A model generated the notes under the pieces. The model had not been told where the DNA came from. It worked only from the letters and a program-made list of their open reading frames with translations, and ran no database searches. Positions 25,926-34,483 of a DNA stretch of 64,000 nucleotides are shown piece after piece. How positions within the stretch are numbered: the stretch's first letter is position 1; each line of letters starts with the position of its first letter. A program made the translations under genes and the position numbers. Origin of the DNA: Streptomyces dengpaensis (GTDB taxonomy: Bacteria; Actinomycetota; Actinomycetes; Streptomycetales; Streptomycetaceae); NCBI RefSeq assembly GCF_002946835.1, contig NZ_CP026652.1:248001-312000 (forward strand), given 5' to 3'.

Positions 25926-27314
25926 GTGGACGTGGACGACCAGCTCGGGTCGTACCGGCGTGACCGGCCGGGCCCGATTGCCGGTTCCGGTTCCGGTTCC
26001 GGTTCCGGTTCAGGTGTCGAAGGAGCATACGGCAACGGGTGTCCGTACAGCGGCGCGCGGGCCGGGAGCACCGGCGCTGCCGGGCAAGCCGGCGGTGCGG
26101 ACTCGGGCACCGAGGACTTCGACAGCCATGACCCGGCCTTGGCCGAGAACCCCTTTCCCGCCTATGCGCGCCTGCGGTCGCGGTGCCCTGTCTCCTGGAG
26201 CCGGGCCTGGGGTGGCTTCTGGGTCGCGACACGGCATGCGGAGGTCTCGGAGGCGGGGCGCGACGGAGTGTTCCGCACCGGGCACGTGCTGGCCGACGGG
26301 ACCCTTCAGGGTGTGACCATTCCGCCTCTGGGACAGACCGGCAGGCTGGTGCCGCTGGAGGAGGACGCACCGCGGAACCTCAAGTTTCGCAAGTTGCTGT
26401 CGTCGTTCTACTCCGCGGGCAAGGTGCGCGAACGGATGCCGGAACTACGCCGGTTGGCCCAGGAGAGCGTCGACGCCGTCATCTCCGAGGGCGCCTGCGA
26501 TCTCGTCACCGCGCTGACGCTGCGGGTGCCGGGCGTCGTCACCATGCGCGATCTGGGGCTGCCGGACGACCGCTGGTTCGAGATCGACTCGCTGGTCCAC
26601 CAGGCGCTGCTGGCCGCACCGCACGATCTCGCCGGGGCCCGCGACCACGCGCAGCGCATCACGATGGCTCTGGTGGAGGAACTGGACGTGCGCCGCGAAT
26701 ACGGCACCGACACCACGGACCGCAGTCTGTTCCCGCTTCTCCTGGCGGGCAGGGTGGACGGCGAGCCCGTGTCCGACGAGGACATCCTGTCGATGCTGTA
26801 CCTCATCCTGCTGGGCATCGACCCGGTGTCCTCCCTGACCGCGACGGCGCTTCTGCACCTGGCGGAGCATCCGTCGCTCAGGGCCCGCCTGATCGCGGAC
26901 CCGGCCCTCATCTCGCGTGCCGCGGACGAATACCTCCGGTGGATGTCGCCGGTGCAGGGCACCGGCCGCACCGTCGCCGAGCACGTCGAGCTCGGGGGCC
27001 GTACGCTGCGGGCGGGCGAGAGGGTCTTCGTCAGCTGGGCCTCGGCCAACCGCGACGAGGCGGTCTTCGCCGACCCCGACACCGTCGACCTCGACCGCGA
27101 CATCTCAGGACACCTCGCCTTCGGCGCCGGCTCGCACTACTGCCTGGGCGCCTCCCTGGTGCGGGCCCTGTTCACCGTGATGCTGGAAGAGGTGCTCACC
27201 CGGATTCCGGACTACCGGGTGAGCAACCGTGGGGCCGTCACCTGGTTTCCCGACATCACGTCCTTCTACGGCGTCACCTCGCTCCCTATCCGTTTCACTC
27301 CACGGTCCGGCTGA
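25926..27314 (+). CDS. Cytochrome P450 with low-complexity N-terminal extension
   Basis: About 462 residues. The ExxR motif is DEYLRW, the heme loop FGAGSHYCLGASL, and the I-helix LLGIDPVSSLTA keeps the acidic residue but has Pro after it. The first ~60 residues are glycine/serine-rich, containing a Gly-Ser run encoded by a hexanucleotide repeat, and are not part of the P450 fold. Downstream lie an A-domain/thioesterase chimera and a thioesterase gene, so this may be the surviving P450 of a second A-T/P450/TE set. The start is uncertain: GTG 25,926 or GTG 25,932 after a GGAGG-like stretch. Confidence 0.9.
   Translation: MDVDDQLGSYRRDRPGPIAGSGSGSGSGSGVEGAYGNGCPYSGARAGSTGAAGQAGGADSGTEDFDSHDPALAENPFPAYARLRSRCPVSWSRAWGGFWVATRHAEVSEAGRDGVFRTGHVLADGTLQGVTIPPLGQTGRLVPLEEDAPRNLKFRKLLSSFYSAGKVRERMPELRRLAQESVDAVISEGACDLVTALTLRVPGVVTMRDLGLPDDRWFEIDSLVHQALLAAPHDLAGARDHAQRITMALVEELDVRREYGTDTTDRSLFPLLLAGRVDGEPVSDEDILSMLYLILLGIDPVSSLTATALLHLAEHPSLRARLIADPALISRAADEYLRWMSPVQGTGRTVAEHVELGGRTLRAGERVFVSWASANRDEAVFADPDTVDLDRDISGHLAFGAGSHYCLGASLVRALFTVMLEEVLTRIPDYRVSNRGAVTWFPDITSFYGVTSLPIRFTPRSG
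25983..26012 (+). repeat. Hexanucleotide microsatellite (GGTTCC, about 5 units)
   Basis: Five nearly perfect copies of GGTTCC in frame inside the P450 N-terminus, encoding a Gly-Ser run. Being a multiple of three, copy-number change would keep the frame. Confidence 0.9.
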
Positions 27315-27688
27315 AATCCGACCGGGTCCTGGTGCGGTGACTCGTGACGACGGCCGCACGAGAGCACCACCGGGACGGAGAAAAGCGGCCCGGCGTCGCA
27401 CGCTGTGCGGACCAGTGCGGAGCCGCAAGTCAACAGATCAGCGACGTGGCATCCGCGTAATTCCAACGGCCCTTCGAATTCGAGGCGATTGACCCTCATT
27501 CCGGCGGCACTGTAGAACATGGACGGACACGGCGATGCCGGGCGGCCTTCGGGTCTTCGGAAATTCGGTCCACGAAAGTCGGTTCAGCGCATTCCGTTCC
27601 TGGCAAATGTCGGCGGCCGTGACGAACGGCATGACAGCTGCCTGTTCGGCGGCCGAAATCCCTGATTCCTCCCTCGACAAGGACGCCC
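27315..27688. other. Intergenic stretch with a candidate promoter
   Basis: 374 bp with no convincing ORF; base composition is less biased than in the genes. It carries the promoter candidate at 27,489-27,518 and a short TCGAATTCGA palindrome near 27,476. Confidence 0.5.
27489..27518 (+). promoter_or_regulatory. Candidate promoter upstream of the A/TE chimera and thioesterase
   Basis: TTGACC and TAGAAC separated by 18 bases, near the streptomycete consensus TTGACN-TAGRRT. Transcription from here would cover 27,689-29,900. Confidence 0.4.
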
Positions 27689-28828
27689 ATGCCCGAACTC
27701 ATGAGCCGGACGGCCGTACCGCGGCGCGTGACGGCGCCGCACGCGCTCGCCTCCTTCGCCGCGGTGGTCCACCGGCACACCGGCCAGGACGACGTCACCA
27801 TCGACTGCCACGTCTCCGGCGACGGCACCGCGGGCACCGGCGTCGTCACCGTCGAACTGGGCGACGACCCCTCGTTCTCCGTCCTCGTAGACCGGGCAAC
27901 GGCCGCCCGGGACGAACTTCCCGAGGCATCGAGTGCCGGCGCCGAGGAGCAGGAGGACGTACCGGAGACCGACTACACGTTCGCGTACGAGGCGGACAGC
28001 CTGACACTCCTGGCCCATGGCGCCCGCGCCCCCGGTCTGGAGGCCGCGGCACGCACCGCCTCGCTGTGCGGGACCCACGACCCGGCCCGCCGTGCGGTGT
28101 CGGCCCTGGACCCGGCCACGGAGGCGGAGAGCCGCGGACTGCGGGTCCTCGGCCACGGCGACCGCACGCCGCCACCACCGCGCTGCGTGCACGAACTGGT
28201 TGCCGAGCGGGCCGCCGCCACACCCGAGGCGCCCGCCGTCAGCCGAGCCGGCCGAGTGCTGACATACGGAGAACTCGACGCGCGCGCCGAGCAACCGGCC
28301 GTACGCCTGCGAGCGGCCGGACTCGGAACGCACCGGGTGGCCGCCGTCCTGCAGCGACGCTCACCGGAGCTCGTCGTCACCCTCCTGAGCATCCTGGGGA
28401 CCGGCGGGGCCTACCTGGTGCTCGACCCAAAGGACCCGGCCGAGCGGCAGGCACGGCTGGTCCGCGACGCCGGCGCGGTACTCCTCATAGCCGAGGACGG
28501 GCTGGGCGACCGCGCGCCGGCGGATCTGGGCGGCGAACGGGTACCGAGCCTCATCGATCTCACGCTCGGCATCCTCCGCGAGGACATCGAGGCCAACAAG
28601 CGCTACCACCTGCCCGATCCACCGCGTCTGCCGGTGGCGATCACGGCCATCGGCTGGTCCCGCGACTTCGAGGTCCCCTACCGGAGCATGGGCGGGCGGG
28701 CCGACTGCGGTACCACCGACTTCGAGGTGCTGGAGGATGAGCAGTACACCTTCACCGAGGCGCATGCCGCGCTGCTCGGAGTGTTTTCGGCGGGTCTCCT
28801 GCCCACGGCCGCGGAGCACCTGCGGTGA
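27689..28828 (+). pseudogene. Adenylation-domain / thioesterase fusion remnant
   Basis: 379 residues in one open frame, but not a working enzyme. Residues 1-165 are a region I cannot assign (perhaps the end of a condensation-like domain). Residues ~170-285 are the start of an adenylation domain (LTYGELDARAE, GTGGAYLVLDPKDPAER). At about position 28,557 the sequence changes to the last ~85 residues of a type II thioesterase, closely related to the one at 22,509-23,291 (compare TLGILREDIEANKRYHL with TLGVLRRDIEVNRRYHL). The adenylation core, carrier domain and thioesterase nucleophile are all missing. The simplest reading is an internal deletion across a former A-T-(P450)-TE array. The stop overlaps the next start (GTGA). 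Confidence 0.82.
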
Positions 28829-29646
28829 GCGGGGCGGCTTCCGCCGGCGCCCGTCAGGACCGTTGGGTGCGGCGACTGAGTTCCGGCGACGATCCGCGCT
28901 GCCAGCTGTTCTGTCTGCACTGCGCGGGCAGCGGACCAGGCATGTTCCGGGACCTGCCGGACCATCTGCCCGACGACGTCTCCGTCGAAGCGGTGCTGCT
29001 GCCCGGCCGCGAGAACCGGATCGCAGAACGCCCCTACGACCGGATGGGACCCTTGGTGGAGGCACTGGCCGAGGCGCTCGGCCCGCGGTTGGACCTGCCC
29101 TATGCGTTCTTCGGCTACAGCATGGGCGCCCAGGTGTCGTTCAACCTCACGCACGCGCTGCGCGGCCGCGGACTGCCGCTTCCCATGGGCCTGTTCGTGG
29201 CCGCGAGCCCGGGACCCTACCTGCAACGTGAGGTGCCCGCCTGGAACGAGTCCGACGACCGGCTGGTCGAATACCTGCGCGAACTCGGCGGCACGGCACC
29301 GCACGTGCTCGACGACCCGGACCTGCTGGACCTCCTGCTGCCCACCCTCCGAGCCGATCTGACCGTGGTCGCGACCTGGCCCTACCGCGCGCGGCCGACA
29401 CTGCCGGTCGCCGTCCGGGCGTTCTCCGGAGCCGAGGACGGACCCGCTTCTCCCGAACGGATGGGGGCGTGGCGGATGGAGACACACGGCGTCTTCCGGC
29501 AGAGCGTCCTGCCCGGCGGCCACTTCTTCATCAACGACGCACTGCCGACCATCGCCGGCGTCATCACCGCGGACCTGATGGAGATGCTCGGCCCGCCCAC
29601 CGCGAGCACCGCCCGGACGGGCACGGGCAGACCGCCCCACCCCTAG
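28825..29646 (+). CDS. Type II thioesterase with canonical Ser nucleophile
   Basis: 273 residues. LFCLHCAGSGPGMF, LLPGRENRIAERPYD, nucleophile elbow FGYSMGAQ, acidic SGAEDGP and GGHFFI form the complete Ser-Asp-His set of editing thioesterases. It is the only one of the three free thioesterases here with serine, so it is the best candidate for general housekeeping of misloaded carriers. It starts with GTG overlapping the stop of the chimeric ORF, so its translation may depend on that remnant still being translated. Confidence 0.92.
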   Translation: MSGAASAGARQDRWVRRLSSGDDPRCQLFCLHCAGSGPGMFRDLPDHLPDDVSVEAVLLPGRENRIAERPYDRMGPLVEALAEALGPRLDLPYAFFGYSMGAQVSFNLTHALRGRGLPLPMGLFVAASPGPYLQREVPAWNESDDRLVEYLRELGGTAPHVLDDPDLLDLLLPTLRADLTVVATWPYRARPTLPVAVRAFSGAEDGPASPERMGAWRMETHGVFRQSVLPGGHFFINDALPTIAGVITADLMEMLGPPTASTARTGTGRPPHP

Positions 29647-29690
29647 AACCCGCCTCCCGTCCTCCTCGTACACCGACGTCTGGAGCCACC

Positions 29691-29903
29691 ATGAGCGCAC
29701 AGCCGCCCGACTTCTCACTGACCGAAGCCGAGTTGGAACAGTTCCACCGCGACGGCTATCTCGGCCCCTTCGACCTGTACGAGGAGGACGAGACGGAGCA
29801 GCACCTGCGCGCGCTGCGCCCCGACCTCCTCGACACCGAACTGGCCGTCTACAGCACGGACGACAGCGTCTCCGGGATCACCAACCTGACCACCTACGAC
29901 CGT
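29691..29903 (+). pseudogene. N-terminal stump of a SyrB2-like non-heme iron halogenase/hydroxylase
   Basis: 71 residues from ATG 29,691 (TGGAG upstream): FSLTEAELEQFHRDGYLGPF, LLDTELAVY, then SGITNLTTYDR. SyrB2-type enzymes and other chlorinating phytanoyl-CoA-dioxygenase-like proteins begin in this way (xGPFxxY, SGGTNIANYDR). The family normally has ~300 residues; here homology ends exactly at 29,903, where a cation antiporter sequence begins. All iron ligands are lost. This marks a deletion at the right edge of the biosynthetic cluster. The open frame continues to 30,488 but with non-homologous sequence. Confidence 0.75.
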
Positions 29904-30544
29904 TACCGTCTTCGTGGCGCGGCCGCTGATCGGCCGGCTGCTCGGCCTGGTCCAACGGTCGGAGAACTCCGGCGACCTGGGCGCCGCGACCGTGGTCGGG
30001 CTGCTCGTGCTGGCGGCGACCGGTACCCATGCGTTGCAGATGGAGCCCATCCTCGGTGCGTTCCTGTGCGGCATCGTCATCGGATCCGCAGCGGGCACGG
30101 GGCGGCGATTCCTGAGTGCCGTAAGGCCGTTCATCATGGCGGTTCTCGCACCGCCGTTCCTCGCCACCGCGGGCCTCCAGGCCAATCTGTCGGCGCTGGC
30201 GGATCCCTCGGTGCTCATGGCCGCCGTGGTCACGCTCGCCGTCGCGGTCGGGGCGAAACTCGCCGGCGGCTATGCGGGGGCCCGGCTGACGGATCGAGAC
30301 ACAACGAATCGCTGTCCATCGGCGCCGGACTGAATGCCCGGGGCGTCGTGGAGATCGTGCTGGCTTCGGTCGGCCTTGGCATCGGACTGCTCAACACCTC
30401 CTCCCGCACCGTCATCGTCCTGGTGGCGGTGGTGACCTCGGGCATGGCACCGCCGATCCTGCGGCGACCACGAACCTCATCGCCCTGACGACCACGGAGA
30501 TCGAACGCGAACGCCGGTACGCCACCGAGCTCGTGGCGCGGTGA
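29904..30544 (+). pseudogene. Cation:proton antiporter fragment, frameshifted
   Basis: TVFVARPLIGRLL, LQMEPILGAFLCGIVIGS and LAPPFLATAGLQANL (to about 30,280) are membrane segments of a CPA2/KefB-type Na+(K+)/H+ antiporter. The sequence continues in a second frame (SLSIGAGLNARGVVEIVL, to about 30,465) and ends in a third (IALTTTEIERERRY, to 30,544). At least two frameshifts and loss of the N-terminal half make it non-functional. It is unrelated to the biosynthetic cluster and marks rearranged DNA. Confidence 0.75.
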
Positions 30545-30605
30545 GGCACACCCGGCCGAGCCGGCTGCCCATGACCAGGAATAACCGGTCCCGGAAGGAG
30601 CGACC

Positions 30606-31232
30606 GTGAAGGCGCAGGACGTATCGCACATCGAGATCTATGCGCGCGACAAGAAGCCGGTCATGCGCCGTCTCGTCTCCGACCTGCGTTTCGTGCGAGT
30701 GGCGGACTCCGTCGAGGTCGACCGCAGCTCGGTGCTGCTCAGGCGCGGCAACGCCCAGGTCGTGATCACTTCGGGCTGGGCGACCCGCCGCGCGGGGTCC
30801 CGCCACCAGGAGCGGATCGCGGACATCGCCGTCGCCTGCGACGACGTGGACGCCACTCGTAACGCCGCGCTGGCGGCCGGCGCCACGGTCACTCTGTCCG
30901 CGCAGGGCAACCCGATCGTCTCGGGAATCGGAGACGTCACCTACACACTGCTACCCGCGGGCACGCGCGCCGGATTCCTTCCCGACGGCCGCAACTGGGT
31001 GCCGAGTCCACCACAGGCCGCGCAGCCGGAGCCGGACGGTCCTGACCACGTGACACTGCGACTCGACATGGAGATCCCGGACAACCACGCGGCCTTCTAC
31101 CGGAACGTCCTCAACGTCGCGAGTCCGTGGACCGAACCGGCACCACCGCAGGCCGGGACGGACGTCCTTGCTCTACAGAGCTCGACGGGACGCGTATCGG
31201 TGGTTCTCGTGAACGGTGGCCGCACGGGGTGA
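30606..31232 (+). CDS. HPPD/HmaS-like VOC protein, C-terminally truncated
   Basis: 208 residues with GTG start and GGAAGGAG upstream. SHIEIYARDKKPVMRRLVSD opens as in 4-hydroxyphenylpyruvate dioxygenases and hydroxymandelate synthases; a second VOC half begins at DHVTLRLDMEIPDN. Family members are about 350 residues; this one stops soon after the second half starts and so lacks most of the C-terminal metal-binding domain. It is probably inactive as a dioxygenase, though a small VOC protein role cannot be excluded. Confidence 0.6.
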   Translation: MKAQDVSHIEIYARDKKPVMRRLVSDLRFVRVADSVEVDRSSVLLRRGNAQVVITSGWATRRAGSRHQERIADIAVACDDVDATRNAALAAGATVTLSAQGNPIVSGIGDVTYTLLPAGTRAGFLPDGRNWVPSPPQAAQPEPDGPDHVTLRLDMEIPDNHAAFYRNVLNVASPWTEPAPPQAGTDVLALQSSTGRVSVVLVNGGRTG

Positions 31233-31429
31233 CCCTTTCGTCGCATCACCGACGTAACGCCTCACCGCACGCCGGACCTGCCGACGTGACCAGTCCGCAC
31301 GTCGGACGCGCCGACGCAACCGCAAGCACCGGCGCGGATCCACAGTCCAGACCACAAGCCGGCCACTGTGCCCTTCCCGATGAGGCGACTCGACGGGCAG
31401 TACAACGCGCTCACACCGGAGGAAACCGT

Positions 31430-32833
31430 ATGCCGTCACTCGAAGGGAACCTGATCATGCCGCGCCCTCTGCGGGTAGCCGTCGTCGGAGCCGGCCCGGC
31501 CGGGATCTACGCCGCCGACGCCCTGCTCAAGTCCGAGGTGGCCGCCGGTCCCGGTGTGTCAATCGACCTCTTCGAGCGGATGCCCGCCCCGTTCGGCCTG
31601 ATCCGGTACGGCGTCGCCCCCGACCACCCGCGTATCAAGGGCATCGTCACCGCTTTGCACCAGGTCCTGGACAAGCCGCAGATCCGGCTTTTCGGCAACA
31701 TCGACTATCCCACCGACATCAGCCTGGACGACCTGCGCACCTTCTACGACGCGGTGGTCTTCTCCACCGGTGCGACGGCCGACCGCGAGCTGCCGATCCC
31801 CGGCATCGACCTGCAGGGTTCCTACGGCGCCGCCGACTTCGTCTCCTGGTACGACGGGCATCCGGACGTGCCGCGCACCTGGCCGCTCAACGCCGAGAAG
31901 GTCGCGGTCCTCGGTGTCGGCAACGTCGCGCTGGACGTGGCCCGCATCCTGGCCAAGACCGCGGAGGAGCTGCTGGCGACCGAGATCCCGCCGAACGTCC
32001 ACGACGGTCTGAAGGCGAACAAGGCCGTGGAGATCCACGTGTTCGGCCGCCGCGGCCCGGCGCAGGCGAAGTTCTCCCCGATGGAGCTGCGCGAGCTGGA
32101 CCACTCCCCGAACATCGAGGTCGTCGTCGATCCCGAGGACATCGACTACGACGCGGGCTCGATCGAGACCCGGCGCGGCAACAAGCAGGCCGATATCGTC
32201 GCCAAGACCCTGGAGAACTGGGCGATCCGCGATGTCGGGAAACGTCCGCACAAGCTGTTCCTGCACTTCTTCGAGTCGCCCGCGGAGATCCTCGGCGAGG
32301 ACGGCCACGTCGTCGGCCTGCGCACCGAGCGCACCGCCCTGGACGGCACCGGCAACGTCAAGGGCACCGGTGAATTCAGGGACTGGGACGTCAGCGCGGT
32401 CTACCGCGCGGTCGGCTACCTCTCCGAGAAGCTGCCCAAGCTGCCTTGGGACATCGAGACCGGCACCGTCCCGGACGAGGGCGGCCGGGTCATCGACGAG
32501 GCCGGCAGCCATGTGCCGTCCACCTACGTCACCGGCTGGATCCGCCGCGGCCCCGTCGGCCTGATCGGCCACACCAAGGGGGACGCCAACGAGACGGTCG
32601 CCAACCTGCTCGACGACCACGCCCACGGCCGGCTGCACACCCCCGCCACGCCCGACCCCGAGGCCGTGGACGCCTTCCTCACCGAGCGCCGGGTCCACTT
32701 CACCACCTGGGAGGGCTGGTACAAGCTGGACGCCGCCGAGAAGGCCCTGGGCGAGCCGCAGAGCCGCGAACGCGTGAAGATCGTCGAGCGCGAGGACATG
32801 CTCCGCGAGAGCGGGGCCGGGATCCGGTCTTGA
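31430..32833 (+). CDS. FprA-type NADPH-ferredoxin reductase
   Basis: About 467 residues. FAD-binding AVVGAGPAGIYAADALL, RYGVAPDHPRIKG, a second nucleotide-binding site VLGVGNVALDVARIL, and FGRRGPAQAKFSP are all characteristic of the adrenodoxin-reductase/FprA family. The C-terminal GWIRRGPVGLIGHTKGDANE segment is also family-specific. It passes electrons from NADPH to ferredoxins and could serve the two P450s at 21,146 and 25,926, though no ferredoxin gene is seen nearby. ATG 31,430 is preceded by GGAGGAAA at ideal spacing. Confidence 0.95.
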   Translation: MPSLEGNLIMPRPLRVAVVGAGPAGIYAADALLKSEVAAGPGVSIDLFERMPAPFGLIRYGVAPDHPRIKGIVTALHQVLDKPQIRLFGNIDYPTDISLDDLRTFYDAVVFSTGATADRELPIPGIDLQGSYGAADFVSWYDGHPDVPRTWPLNAEKVAVLGVGNVALDVARILAKTAEELLATEIPPNVHDGLKANKAVEIHVFGRRGPAQAKFSPMELRELDHSPNIEVVVDPEDIDYDAGSIETRRGNKQADIVAKTLENWAIRDVGKRPHKLFLHFFESPAEILGEDGHVVGLRTERTALDGTGNVKGTGEFRDWDVSAVYRAVGYLSEKLPKLPWDIETGTVPDEGGRVIDEAGSHVPSTYVTGWIRRGPVGLIGHTKGDANETVANLLDDHAHGRLHTPATPDPEAVDAFLTERRVHFTTWEGWYKLDAAEKALGEPQSRERVKIVEREDMLRESGAGIRS

Positions 32834-32954
32834 GGCACGCTTCACACGCCGCGTGCAGCTGCGCACCGCGCCGACGCCGTCTGACAGGCAGCCGGGACCG
32901 TCAGGGCCGAAACGCGAGAACGAGGAGGAGCGTGGAACGGCTGAGGGCGTCTCG

Positions 32955-33311
32955 TCACGTGGCGGGGCCCGGGCCGCGGCAGTCGCAGCGCTCCGTGTCG
33001 ATGATCCGCAGTCGGCTCACCACGGACACGACGTACCGGTTGACGTGCCGGGCGTACACCTCGTCCTGGCTCGGACAGCCGACCGGGCGGGCAAGGAGGA
33101 AGGAACGCCGCTGAAGGCGACCAGTCCCGAACCGGCGGCGCAGGCAACGGCAGAGCCGGCGTGCTCCCCGCGCCTGCAGGGATGGTTCCACGACGCGGAT
33201 CTGGGCGAGGATGCCCGCTTCGCGCGCCTCGCGCTGGCTGTCCGGGTCCTTGAGCGTGCGGCCGCAGGGTGCGTGCTGCACCGACGGCCGCGGCATCACC
33301 ACCGCCCACAC
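32955..33311 (-). CDS. Possible hypothetical protein fragment
   Basis: A 118-residue open frame on the minus strand whose C-terminal half has the GC3 pattern of real coding sequence (for example PSQDEVYARHVNRYVVSVVS). I recognise no family. It overlaps the RHS remnant on the other strand, so at most part of it is genuine. The surrounding 32,834-33,280 stretch shows nothing else. Confidence 0.3.
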   Translation of the reverse strand: MWAVVMPRPSVQHAPCGRTLKDPDSQREAREAGILAQIRVVEPSLQARGARRLCRCLRRRFGTGRLQRRSFLLARPVGCPSQDEVYARHVNRYVVSVVSRLRIIDTERCDCRGPGPAT

Positions 33312-33640
33312 TTACGACAACTGCGACCGCGTCAGGACCGAGACGGCAGGAAGCGCCACCGCGGGCTTCACCGTGACGCCGACGCCAGCCTGACCGCCCG
33401 CACCACGCCGGGCCGCCACCACCTGCACCCACGACACACTCGGCCGTCCCACCAAGGCCATCGAGACCAAGGACGGCTCCACCACCGCGGCGTGGGCCTA
33501 CTGCTACGACAGGGTCGCAAACCGCACCGCCAACTCCACCGGCACCCGGAGCAGCGAGACCTGGACGCCGTTCACCCGGCTCGCCTCCTGCATTCAGGCC
33601 GGCACCAACACCAACAGGACTTACGCACCTCTGTCGGCAT
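33280..33640 (+). pseudogene. RHS/YD-repeat protein fragment
   Basis: TAHTYDNCDRVRTETAG in one frame and THDTLGRPTKAIETKDGS followed by AYCYDRVANRTANSTGT in another are YD-type repeats of RHS proteins. The fragment covers roughly 120 residues with a frameshift near 33,395 and no start or toxin domain. It is a decayed piece of a much larger RHS/polymorphic-toxin gene. Confidence 0.7.
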
Positions 33641-34207
33641 CACCGTGGGTACGAGGAGCAGAGGCAGCAACGCCTGAGAGGAAACACGCAACAAGTGAGT
33701 GATCGCGTCCTGAACCACGCGTCCCTCCACTGAGAAGGCGGACGATCGCCCGACCGATGCTGGTACCACCACCGGTCACCGCGTTCTAGGACACCCGTTG
33801 GTCCTTGCCGGCCTGGGCCAACGGGCCGGCACTTGGGCGGAATCCTTGCGGCGACGCTGCTTCGGGTCGGCACCGGCGGCCGCTACGCATTCGCCCAGCC
33901 CTGGGGTCCCCCGCCATGCAGATGCCCGGGTGTATAACCAGACGTAGGAAAGACGCGAACTATCTGACTGCCACCCGAATATGCCATCGCGAAACGCTTC
34001 GCCCAGAATCGTCACCAGTTCACGCGCGAGGGCGGAGACCCAGTCCGCCGATGCCAGCTGCGGTCGATAGCACCGCCCAACGCGGCGTAACGGCTTCACA
34101 GCATCGCGTGCCGCGACCTCCACGGATCCGGGCTCTCCGCACTGGCCGACCGTGCCGCATCAAATCTGCCCCTCAGCTCCTAGAGGTTGTCCCGTATGGG
34201 GTGTGAG
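33641..34207. other. Stretch with no recognisable gene
   Basis: 567 bp without an ORF that has coding-like composition or a family I recognise. It lies between the RHS fragment and an IS5-type transposase end and is probably decayed DNA. Confidence 0.5.
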
Positions 34208-34437
34208 TTATCGGGTGAGGGCCAGGTTGTGTAGTCGGGCGATGCCGAGCATGGCCTGGTGAACGCCGTTGCCCTTGAGCCGGCAGTCGCGCAGGATCTG
34301 TTCTTCAGTCGGGACAGGGCGTGTTCCACCCGAGCTCGGGCGTGGCGATGGACGGTGTTCTCCGCCTCCTGCTGTGGGCTGAGATGCGTCTGGCCACGCC
34401 GTTTGCGGTGCGGGATGAGCAGGCCGGTTCCCTGTTG
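34208..34437 (-). pseudogene. C-terminal end of an IS5-type transposase
   Basis: Two frames together give HRKRRGQTHLSPQQEAENT, then ARVEHALSRLKN, then ILRDCRLKGNGVHQAMLGIA with the usual ARLHNLALTR end. This is the end of the catalytic domain of an IS5-type transposase common in streptomycetes. A small deletion after LSRLKN breaks the frame. The upstream side is cut by an IS200/IS605 right-end hairpin. Confidence 0.75.
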
Positions 34438-34476
34438 ACTTGCTCCTCGCCCTGAAGGGCGAGGAGCAAGTCAAGA
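34437..34476 (-). repeat. Solitary IS200/IS605 right-end hairpin
   Basis: A near-perfect palindrome with ~19-bp arms. On the minus strand its outer half reads GGGCGAGGAGCAAGTCAAC, identical to the right terminus of the IS200/IS605 element at 45,243-45,261. The flank in both cases begins AGG. No transposase gene is attached here: the AhpD gene begins 8 bp away. Confidence 0.7.
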
Positions 34477-34483
34477 AAGCCGC

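Noticed and set aside
1..29903. Assignment to viomycin, capreomycin, streptothricin or an enduracididine (MppPQR) pathway.
   Set aside because: The NRPS has only two modules, there are no amino-sugar genes, and there is no visible MppP/Q/R set; only the VioC/VioD step is shared.
29691..30488. A genuine 265-residue protein starting with the SyrB2-like sequence.
   Set aside because: Family similarity ends at 29,903 and the rest is an out-of-frame reading of an antiporter gene.
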